Positions 1-6,683 of a stretch of DNA of 8,425 bases are shown one piece after another (position 1 is the first letter of the stretch; the number at the start of each line of letters is the position of its first letter). Source of the stretch: Betaproteobacteria bacterium. GTDB lineage: Bacteria; Pseudomonadota; Gammaproteobacteria; Burkholderiales; Rhodocyclaceae. The stretch lies in the NCBI GenBank assembly GCA_016880375.1, contig JAEHDO010000329.1, forward strand, positions 1-8,425. Direction: 5' to 3'. The position numbers were made by a program, and so were the translations under genes. The notes under the pieces are model-generated. The model was given only the letters and a program-made list of their open reading frames with translations, was not told the origin of the DNA and searched no databases.

Positions 1-664
1 CATCGCCACGGCCGACGGCGAGACCCTGCATGGCTGGTTCGTGCCGGCGACCGAGGCGCGCGCCACGGTGCTGTTCCTGCACGGCAACGCCGGCAGCATC
101 GTCCATCGGCTCGACTGGCTGCCGATGTTCCAGCGCCTGCGCCTGTCCGCGCTGCTGGTCGATTATCGCGGTTTCGGCCAGTCGACCGGCAGCCCCTCCG
201 AGGCCGGCACCCATGCCGATGCCGATGCCGCCTGGCGGCACCTGACCGAAGCGCGACGTCTGCCGCCCGGGCGCATCGTCGTCGTCGGCGAATCGCTCGG
301 CGGCGCCGTCGCCGCGCAGCTTGCCGCCCGCGTCGATCCGGCGGCGCTGGTACTGCACTCCGCCTTCATCTCGGCGCCGGAGCTCGCCGCCGACCTCTAC
401 CCCTTCCTTCCGGCACGGCTGCTCACGCGCTACCACTACGACACGCTAAGCGCGGTGAAGGCGCTGCGTTCCCCGCTGCTGGTGGCGCACAGCCCGCGGG
501 ACGAGGTCATCCCCGTCTCCCACGGCCGGCGCCTGTACGAGGCCGCGGCCGTTCCCAGGCAGTGGCTCGAACTGGCCGGTGGACACAACGACGGCTTCAT
601 TTTCATGCGCGCCGAATGGGTGCATCAATTCGGCGAATTCCTGCAGCGTCACCTGCCTGCCTGA
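1..664 (+). CDS. Alpha/beta hydrolase, YfhR/BEM46-like, 5'-truncated by window edge
   Basis: The reading frame is open from the window edge (first full codon at base 2) to TGA at 662-664, so the true start lies upstream. A GTG at 41 would be an internal start that cuts off the strand before the oxyanion loop. Visible alpha/beta-hydrolase landmarks are the HGNAG oxyanion-hole motif (about bases 80-94), a nucleophile elbow GESLGG with the serine codon at 293-295, a likely acid in SPRDEVIP (Asp codon 500-502), and the catalytic histidine in GGHND (584-586). The order Ser-Asp-His and the spacing fit small cytosolic serine hydrolases of the BEM46/YfhR group, whose substrates are mostly unknown. 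I see no lid insertion and no transmembrane segment in the visible part. It ends 44 bases before fbaB on the same strand, so co-transcription is possible but not shown. The family call is firm; substrate is unknown. Confidence 0.85.
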   Translation, partial: IATADGETLHGWFVPATEARATVLFLHGNAGSIVHRLDWLPMFQRLRLSALLVDYRGFGQSTGSPSEAGTHADADAAWRHLTEARRLPPGRIVVVGESLGGAVAAQLAARVDPAALVLHSAFISAPELAADLYPFLPARLLTRYHYDTLSAVKALRSPLLVAHSPRDEVIPVSHGRRLYEAAAVPRQWLELAGGHNDGFIFMRAEWVHQFGEFLQRHLPA

Positions 665-698
665 GCGGCGGTGGTAAGATTGATAAAACACAAAGCAC

Positions 699-703
699 GG
701 AGG
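699..703 (+). promoter_or_regulatory. Shine-Dalgarno sequence of fbaB
   Basis: GGAGG lies five bases before ATG 709. It fixes the fbaB start at 709 rather than at the in-frame GTG at 562, which would add an unrelated N-terminus overlapping the hydrolase gene. Confidence 0.85.
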
Positions 704-708
704 CCAAC

Positions 709-1761
<1,053 letters not shown>

Positions 1762-1770
1762 TTCCCGATT

Positions 1771-4323
1771 ATGCCCGGCACACCCTTCCATCTCGAAGTC
1801 AATCCGCAACTGCCGGCGCGCCTGGCGCGGCTGGAGGAACTCGCCAACAACCTCTGGTACAGCTGGGACCGGCCGACGCGCACGCTGTTCGCGCGCCTGC
1901 ACCCGAGCCTGTGGGGCGCCGTCGGCCACAGTCCGAAGGCCTTCCTCAAGCGCGTCGACCAGCAGCGCCTGCTCGATGCCGCCGATGATCCGGTGTTCCT
2001 CGGCAACTACGCCCGCGTGCTTTCTGCCTACGACACCTACCACGACGAGCCGGGGCGCAGCAACGGCGCGCAGCATTTGCGCCACAATGACCTCGTCGCC
2101 TATTTCTGCTTCGAGTTCGGCTTCCACGAGAGTCTGCCGATCTACTCGGGCGGCCTTGGCATCCTCGCCGGTGACCACTGCAAGGGGGCAAGCGATCTGC
2201 GCATGCCCTTCATCGCTGTCGGCTTGCTGTTCCGCCAGGGTTATTTCCTGCAGACCATCGATGGCGAGGGTACCCAGCACGCCATCTACCGCGACGCTGA
2301 TTTCGACGACCTGCCGATCACGTCGGTGATGCAGGCGGATGGCTCGGAGCTCCATGTGCAAGTGGAGATGCCCGACCGCAATATCGCGATCAAGGTCTGG
2401 CAGGCCCGCGTCGGACACGTCACGCTCTACCTGCTCGATACCGACCTGGAAGAGAACAGCGCGCATGATCGCGACATCGCCCACCGTCTCTACGGCGGCG
2501 ACCGCACCACGCGTATCGAGCAGGAAATCGTGCTCGGCGTCGGCGGCGTGCGGGCACTGGTGGCGATGGGCCTGAAGCCGACGGTGTGGCACATCAACGA
2601 AGGACACGCCGCCTTCATGCTCCTCGAACGCATCCGCCACCTGACGACGCAGGGCATCGAAATCGCCGCGGCCGTCGAGGCGGTGGCAGTACACACGGTA
2701 TTCACCACGCACACCGCGGTACCGGCGGGCCATGATCATTTCAGCGAAGAGATGATCCGCCGCTACTTCGAGCATGCCTGCAAGGAACTTGGGGTATCGA
2801 ATGAACAGCTGCTGGCGCTGGGCCGAGTGCCGGGGGAGCACGAGTTCAACATGACCGCGCTGGCGATCCGCGGTTCGCGCTTCCACAATGGCGTCTCGCG
2901 CATCCACGGCGGTGTCTCGGCGCGCATCCTGTCCAGCCTGTGGCCGCAAATCGAGGCCGACGACAATCCCGTCACCCATGTCACCAACGGCGTGCACGTG
3001 TCGACCTTTCTCTCCAGCGAGTGGAACGAACTCTTCGATCGCTTCCTCGGTCCCGGCTGGAGCCAACGCGTCACCGACCGCAATTGCTGGGAGGGCATCT
3101 ATACCATTCCCGATCACCAGTTCTGGAGCGTGCACCAGTCGCTCAAGGCGCAGATGCTGCATCTGGTGCGCCATCGCATCTCGGAGCAGCACGCCCGCAA
3201 CCACGGTTCGGAGGCGCATCTCGACCGGCTGCTGAAGCTCGCCAATCCGGACAACCCGAACGTCCTCACCATCGGCTTCGCCCGCCGTTTCGCCACCTAC
3301 AAGCGCGCCGGTCTGCTGTTCGAGAACCTTAACTGGCTGCGCGAGATCCTCTGTGATCCACATCGCCCCGTACTGTTCCTGTTCGCCGGCAAGGCCCATC
3401 CGGCCGACCAGCCGGGGCAGGCGCTGATCCGCCGCGTCATCGAAGTGGCGCGCATGCCGGAGTTCGAGGGCAAGATCCTGCTGGTGGAAGGTTACGACCT
3501 GCGCTTTGCGCGGCGCCTCGTTTCCGGCGTCGACGTCTGGCTCAACAACCCGCAATACCCGCTGGAAGCCTGTGGCACCTCGGGCATGAAGGCGGCCATG
3601 AACGGCATCCCCAATCTGTCCGTGCTGGACGGCTGGTGGGGTGAAGGCTACGACGGCAAGAACGGCTGGGGCATCAAGCCGGCATCGGACACGCTGGATG
3701 AGGCGCGCCGCAACCACGAGGAAGCGCGCACGCTGTACGAAATCCTGCAGGACAGCGTGGTTCCGCTGTATTACAACCTGGGACCGATGGGCTACTCGCC
3801 CGGCTGGGTGGCGATGGCCAAGCACTCGATCGCCACCCTGCTGCCGCGCTTCAACACGACGCGCATGCTCTCGGACTATCTTTCACGCTTTTACGTGCCG
3901 GCCTCGCATCAGTACCGGCGCTATTCACAGGACAACTACGCCGGCGCCAAAGCCGTAGCGCAATGGAAGTCGCGCGTGCGCGCGGCCTGGCCGCATATTG
4001 CGTTGCGCAGGGTGGATGTGCCGAAACGCCGCATCGGCTTCGGCGAAAGCCTGCGCTTCGAGGTTTCGGTGAATCTCAACGGCCTGCAACCTGACGACGT
4101 GCTGGTGGAATTGCTGTTCGGCCGCCCCGCCGGCGGCAACATGCCGAAAAAAGCCCGCAGCCATCGTTTCCGGCACGAGCGTCAGCTGGAATCCGGCGAG
4201 CAGATCTATGCCCTCGATCTGACGCCGGAATACTGCGGCAAGATCGAATACCGCATCCGCGTCTATCCCCACCACGAGATGCTGACGCACCCTTTTGAAA
4301 TGGGCATGATGATCTGGCTTTAG
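1771..4323 (+). CDS. glgP: Alpha-glucan (glycogen/maltodextrin) phosphorylase
   Basis: This enzyme releases glucose 1-phosphate from alpha-1,4-glucan ends with inorganic phosphate, using pyridoxal phosphate. The 850 residues fit the short bacterial/archaeal GlgP subfamily rather than the rabbit-muscle or MalP type. The N-terminal ~110 residues resemble the DUF3417-type leader of that subfamily (LEELANNLWYSWDRP). Next comes the conserved segment GGLGILAGDHCKGASDLR. Further on are the HINEGHAAF and TNGVHVSTF motifs and the late motif CGTSGMKAAMNG, in which Lys607 is the expected pyridoxal phosphate lysine. DGWWGEGYDGKNGW follows. The start at 1771 matches the usual N-terminus although I see no Shine-Dalgarno sequence, which suggests coupling to fbaB nine bases upstream. 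glgA follows after 44 bases. Synthesis and degradation genes side by side is common in glycogen clusters. The preferred chain length of the substrate cannot be told. Confidence 0.96.
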   Translation: MPGTPFHLEVNPQLPARLARLEELANNLWYSWDRPTRTLFARLHPSLWGAVGHSPKAFLKRVDQQRLLDAADDPVFLGNYARVLSAYDTYHDEPGRSNGAQHLRHNDLVAYFCFEFGFHESLPIYSGGLGILAGDHCKGASDLRMPFIAVGLLFRQGYFLQTIDGEGTQHAIYRDADFDDLPITSVMQADGSELHVQVEMPDRNIAIKVWQARVGHVTLYLLDTDLEENSAHDRDIAHRLYGGDRTTRIEQEIVLGVGGVRALVAMGLKPTVWHINEGHAAFMLLERIRHLTTQGIEIAAAVEAVAVHTVFTTHTAVPAGHDHFSEEMIRRYFEHACKELGVSNEQLLALGRVPGEHEFNMTALAIRGSRFHNGVSRIHGGVSARILSSLWPQIEADDNPVTHVTNGVHVSTFLSSEWNELFDRFLGPGWSQRVTDRNCWEGIYTIPDHQFWSVHQSLKAQMLHLVRHRISEQHARNHGSEAHLDRLLKLANPDNPNVLTIGFARRFATYKRAGLLFENLNWLREILCDPHRPVLFLFAGKAHPADQPGQALIRRVIEVARMPEFEGKILLVEGYDLRFARRLVSGVDVWLNNPQYPLEACGTSGMKAAMNGIPNLSVLDGWWGEGYDGKNGWGIKPASDTLDEARRNHEEARTLYEILQDSVVPLYYNLGPMGYSPGWVAMAKHSIATLLPRFNTTRMLSDYLSRFYVPASHQYRRYSQDNYAGAKAVAQWKSRVRAAWPHIALRRVDVPKRRIGFGESLRFEVSVNLNGLQPDDVLVELLFGRPAGGNMPKKARSHRFRHERQLESGEQIYALDLTPEYCGKIEYRIRVYPHHEMLTHPFEMGMMIWL

Positions 4324-4367
4324 CCGGTTGCCGCAAACAGATTTCTGCCGGCCACTCGAATATCCGC

Positions 4368-5870
4368 ATGAAGGTTCTTTTCGCCACACCCGAGCTTGCG
4401 CCCTGGATGAAAAGCGGCGGCCTCGGGGAGATCTCCTGGTCGCTGCCCGCCGCGCTCCTGGAAGCCGGCGTGGATGTACGCATCCTCGTGCCGGCCTATA
4501 CGCCTCTTCTGGCTGCGTTTCCGAAGGCAAGGCTCGTGGCCGATCTGGCGCCAGCCGGCGGCGCGCTGCCGGCCTCCCGGCTGCTGGAGGCGAAAACCGA
4601 CAGCGGCGTCACCTTGCTGCTGCTCGACTGCCCGGCTTTTTTCCAGCGCCCTGGTTCGGCCTATCTCGACGCCGACGGCAACGATTTCAGCGACAACCAC
4701 CTGCGCTTTGGCCTGCTCTCGAAGACGGCCGCGCTGTTGAGCAGCGAAGCCAGTCCGCTGCGCTGGCGTCCGGACGTCCTGCATTGCAACGACTGGCCCT
4801 GCGGCATGGCGCCAGCCTATCTGCGTTTCATGGGCGGCGCTAAAGCGGCGACGGTGATGTCGATCCACAACCTGGCCTTCCAGGGCATCTTTCCGGCCGA
4901 CACGCTGATCCCGCTCGGGCTGCCGCCTGAAGCCTTCGCGATGGATGGCGTCGAGTACTGGGGCAAGCTCTCCTTCATGAAGGCCGGCCTGCACTACGCC
5001 GACCGCATCACCACCGTCAGTCCGCGCTATGCCGAGGAAATCCAGACGGAAGCCTTCGGCTACGGCTTCGCCGGCCTGCTGCGCTGGCGGCGCGCCGAGC
5101 TTGCCGGCATCCTCAACGGCATCGATACCAAGGAATGGAATCCGGCCACGGATGTTCATCTGCCGCGCCGCTTCGAGTTCGCCCACCTGAAAGGAAAGGA
5201 AACCAACAAGGCGGCATTGCGCCTGCGTTTTGGCTTATCTGCAGACACCTCGACACCCCTGCTCGGCGCGGTCTGCCGCATAACGCATCAGAAGGGGCTC
5301 GATCTGCTGCTCGAGATCGGCGACGACATCGCACAACTCCCGGCACAGCTTGTCCTGCTCGGCACAGGCGACAGGGGACTCGAGGCCGCCCTTTCGAACC
5401 TGGCGGCGCGCCATCCCGGGCAATTCGCGGTTCTCCTCGGATTCGACGACAGCCTTGCGCACCTGGTCGAGGCGGGCGCGGATATCTTCCTCATGCCTTC
5501 GCGCTTCGAGCCCTGCGGGCTGAACCAGATGTACAGCCTGCGCTACGGCACGCCGCCGATTGTGCGGGAGACGGGCGGCCTGGCGGATACGGTGGTGGAT
5601 TGCAGCGAGGCCACGCTTGCCAACGGCACGGCGAATGGCTTCGTCTTCGGCGAGGCTACGCCGGAAGCGCTGCTCCAGACCATCCGTCGCGCCGTATCTG
5701 CCTGGCACGACAAGGCGGTCTGGCACAAACTGCAACGGAACGGGATGGCGCTGGATTTTGGCTGGTCAAAAGCGGCAGCGGCCTACAGGAACATCTATGC
5801 CGGTTTATCTATCAGCCGCAAAAAAGCTAAACGAATTCATATCGAAGGCAAGCCTGCGCGCGCAGGTTAA
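4368..5870 (+). CDS. glgA: Glycogen synthase (GT5, ADP-glucose type)
   Basis: It transfers glucose from a nucleotide sugar, normally ADP-glucose in bacteria, to the non-reducing end of alpha-1,4-glucan. The fold is two Rossmann domains (GT-B). The N-terminal domain opens with MKVLFATPELAPWMKSGGLG, where Lys15 matches the ADP-glucose-contacting lysine of E. coli GlgA. CNDWPCGMAPAYL and SIHNLAFQGIF follow, with His167 at the position of the conserved histidine. The C-terminal domain carries RITHQKGLDLLL and the retaining glycosyltransferase signature PSRFEPCGLNQMYSLRYGT with Glu381, then RETGGLADTV. The 500 residues exceed the ~477 of E. coli, mainly through a basic C-terminal tail from about residue 478 (SRKKAKRIHIEGKPARAG). 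The ATG at 4368 fits the family N-terminus but lacks an obvious Shine-Dalgarno sequence. It is the last gene of the plus-strand cluster and converges with the minus-strand membrane gene. Confidence 0.96.
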   Translation: MKVLFATPELAPWMKSGGLGEISWSLPAALLEAGVDVRILVPAYTPLLAAFPKARLVADLAPAGGALPASRLLEAKTDSGVTLLLLDCPAFFQRPGSAYLDADGNDFSDNHLRFGLLSKTAALLSSEASPLRWRPDVLHCNDWPCGMAPAYLRFMGGAKAATVMSIHNLAFQGIFPADTLIPLGLPPEAFAMDGVEYWGKLSFMKAGLHYADRITTVSPRYAEEIQTEAFGYGFAGLLRWRRAELAGILNGIDTKEWNPATDVHLPRRFEFAHLKGKETNKAALRLRFGLSADTSTPLLGAVCRITHQKGLDLLLEIGDDIAQLPAQLVLLGTGDRGLEAALSNLAARHPGQFAVLLGFDDSLAHLVEAGADIFLMPSRFEPCGLNQMYSLRYGTPPIVRETGGLADTVVDCSEATLANGTANGFVFGEATPEALLQTIRRAVSAWHDKAVWHKLQRNGMALDFGWSKAAAAYRNIYAGLSISRKKAKRIHIEGKPARAG

Positions 5871-5885
5871 GCCAAGCGGCCTTGA

Positions 5886-5935
5886 CTTGGAAATAAGCCG
5901 CGGCAAGGACCGCAAGGTCCCCGCCGCTAGCCAAG
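5886..5935. terminator. GC-rich hairpin between convergent genes, possible terminator
   Basis: Three nested stems can form: CTTGG (5886-5890) with CCAAG (5931-5935), GCGGC (5900-5904) with GCCGC (5923-5927), and GGACC (5907-5911) with GGTCC (5916-5920), closing a GCAA (GNRA-type) tetraloop. It lies 15 bases after the glgA stop and overlaps the stop codon of the minus-strand gene. On the minus strand the middle stem is followed by CTTATTT, a weak U-tract; the plus strand has none. It may terminate or protect the 3' ends of both convergent transcripts. The structure is visible in the sequence, the function is inferred. Confidence 0.45.
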
Positions 5936-6244
5936 AACGGTACGGACGCCCTGGAGGAGGATGACGAATCCACCCAGGCCGACTGCACCGACGAGGAGGC
6001 TGTTCAGGGGTGAGTTGATGCTGCTGTCGAGCAGGCGCTTGGCCAGCGCCAGCAGGCCGATTGCCGCGGTCAAGGCGGCCAGCGTGGACATGTTCGGCTC
6101 GAGCAGCACTGCCCGAATCCGCTCGACCAGCCAGCCGTCGGGCCCCATGGTGTAAAAAACCGCTCCGCAGATTCCGGCAGCCAGGCAGAAGAAGATCATC
6201 AGGGTCGTGAAGGCTTCCCTGGATTCGTGCATCAGGCGTTCCAT
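5927..6244 (-). CDS. Small three-helix membrane protein, function unknown
   Basis: I do not recognise this 105-residue protein. It begins MERLMHESREAF, a short charged amphipathic start. Three hydrophobic segments follow, at about residues 13-33, 51-71 and 83-104, joined by charged or polar linkers (GPDGWLVERIRAV and RLLDSSINSPLN). It has no signal peptidase site, cysteine pair or catalytic motif that I can see. The start is chosen at 6244 because GGAGAGGGG lies five bases upstream; a farther in-frame start at 6298 would add 18 residues but has no such site. The gene converges with glgA. It lies downstream of the predicted sigma-54 RNA and its terminator, so it may have its own promoter or be fed by readthrough. 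Coding status is supported by the Shine-Dalgarno sequence and the coherent hydrophobic pattern. Confidence 0.7.
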   Translation of the reverse strand: MERLMHESREAFTTLMIFFCLAAGICGAVFYTMGPDGWLVERIRAVLLEPNMSTLAALTAAIGLLALAKRLLDSSINSPLNSLLVGAVGLGGFVILLQGVRTVLG

Positions 6245-6274
6245 GTCGTCCCCTCTCCAAACCCGAAATCGGGC

Positions 6275-6298
6275 AGCTTGTGCCTCTGAAGCTGGCAC
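6275..6298 (-). other. Mutually exclusive hairpins in leader of the membrane-protein gene
   Basis: Reading the minus strand, GTGCC (6298-6294) can pair with GGCAC (6284-6280), and AGCTT (6293-6289) with AAGCT (6279-6275). The pairs interlock and leave no linking bases, so only one can form fully at a time. A further small hairpin CCCG-ATTT-CGGG (6273-6262) lies before the Shine-Dalgarno sequence. This may be a bistable leader, or chance. Confidence 0.3.
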
Positions 6299-6304
6299 TG
6301 GTGT

Positions 6305-6391
6305 AAAAAGAAGCCGGCGCAGACAGGACGCGATCGATTGGCTCAGGATCGATCCCCGAAGGAAAGCATTCCTGTCTTACGGGCGGCCGGC
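6305..6391 (-). terminator. Nested three-stem hairpin with U-tract, Rho-independent-like terminator
   Basis: On the minus strand GCCGGC (6391-6386) pairs with GCCGGC (6318-6313), AGACAGGA (6377-6370) with TCCTGTCT (6328-6321), and GATCGAT (6354-6348) with ATCGATC (6338-6332). A small CC-TTCG-GG element sits beside the third stem, so the second stem may close a three-way junction. TTCTTTTT (6312-6305) follows the outermost stem immediately. A long paired structure ending directly in a U-tract is the form expected for the 3' end of a bacterial small RNA. The outer stem is only 6 bp and has an 8/2-base internal loop beneath it, which is a weakness. Confidence 0.55.
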
Positions 6392-6486
6392 ATTCGTAAA
6401 ACGCAGTTTCAGTGCTGATCAAGGCCCGCTTCAGCGGGCGCCATGCCGAAACTCAAATCGTTTGCTTGCAATTCCGCCAAGCTCGC
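6305..6486 (-). ncRNA. Candidate sigma-54/GlrR-dependent small RNA, about 182 nt (GlmY-like analogue)
   Basis: No protein gene is credible here on either strand. A perfect sigma-54 promoter at 6511-6495 predicts a 5' end near 6486, and a structured terminator with U-tract ends at about 6305. In between are a strong hairpin GCCCGC-TGAA-GCGGGC (6439-6424) and a mostly single-stranded 5' portion (6486-6445) that could base-pair with targets. Two GlrR-type operators lie upstream, directly after glrR. In Enterobacteriaceae GlrR with sigma-54 activates the sRNA genes glmY and glmZ, and glmY adjoins the glrK operon; GlmY is of similar size. I see no primary-sequence likeness to GlmY or GlmZ from memory, so this is a proposed functional analogue, not a homologue. 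The alternative is a long untranslated leader of the membrane-protein gene. An 11-codon ATG frame at 6444 exists but has no convincing ribosome site. Confidence 0.5.
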
Positions 6487-6494
6487 ACAGATCT

Positions 6495-6511
6495 ATGCAA
6501 GCCATGTGCCA
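6495..6511 (-). promoter_or_regulatory. Sigma-54 (-24/-12) promoter
   Basis: The minus strand reads TGGCAC-ATGGC-TTGCAT, an exact match to the TGGCAC-N5-TTGCW consensus. The GG (6510-6509) and GC (6498-6497) doublets have the required spacing, giving a start near 6486. It points away from glrR towards the predicted small RNA. Eleven fixed matching bases are unlikely by chance in a window this size, and the neighbour encodes a sigma-54 activator. Confidence 0.8.
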
Positions 6512-6587
6512 ACCTGTACTTTTTCTTCAATAACATTGAGATAGCGAAAGTCAGCCGCTACGGTACGGTGTTCCGGACAAGCTCAAC

Positions 6588-6605
6588 CGTCGGGTGTCGA
6601 CGACA
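6588..6605. promoter_or_regulatory. Probable GlrR operator, imperfect (7/8)
   Basis: CGTC-N10-GACA matches TGTC-N10-GACA in seven of eight positions and shares the flanking GGC (6606-6608) with the perfect upstream site. Its centre is 67 bp from that site and about 110 bp upstream of the predicted start. A further half-site GACA at 6576-6579 lies closer to the promoter. Confidence 0.5.
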
Positions 6606-6654
6606 GGCTTTTGACGTGATTTGACTAAGTACTTGAGTTGCAGAGGTTGTTGCC

Positions 6655-6672
6655 TGTCGTCGCAAAGAGACA
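6655..6672. promoter_or_regulatory. Probable GlrR operator, perfect TGTC-N10-GACA
   Basis: TGTC (6655-6658) and GACA (6669-6672) are separated by exactly ten bases, and the dyad extends to seven-base arms, GCCTGTC and GACAGGC (6652-6675). It lies just after the glrR stop, about 178 bp upstream of the predicted sigma-54 start, a typical enhancer position. TGTC-N10-GACA is, as I recall it, the published GlrR site at enterobacterial glmY/glmZ. The same dyad could be read as a glrR terminator, but no U-tract follows it on the minus strand. Confidence 0.6.
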
Positions 6673-6683
6673 GGCCCCGAAGG

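Noticed and set aside
213..230. Tandem ATGCCG x3 in the hydrolase gene
   Set aside because: It encodes alternating Asp-Ala within the protein and is too short to be more than codon-level repetition.
562..708. N-terminal extension of fbaB to an upstream GTG
   Set aside because: The added residues have no counterpart in FbaB and overlap the hydrolase gene; ATG 709 has a strong Shine-Dalgarno sequence and gives the family length.
6293..6308. Second possible sigma-54 promoter on the plus strand (TGGCAC at 6293)
   Set aside because: The -12 GC doublet is missing at the required spacing (AA instead).
6512..6540. IHF site between operators and sigma-54 promoter
   Set aside because: The stretch is A/T-rich and could bend, but neither strand gives a good match to WATCAA-N4-TTR (about six of nine at best), so I do not annotate it.
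6412..6624. Plus-strand open frames in the glrR downstream region
   Set aside because: Composition and lack of motifs or a ribosome site give no support; the region is better explained by promoter, operators and structured RNA on the minus strand.
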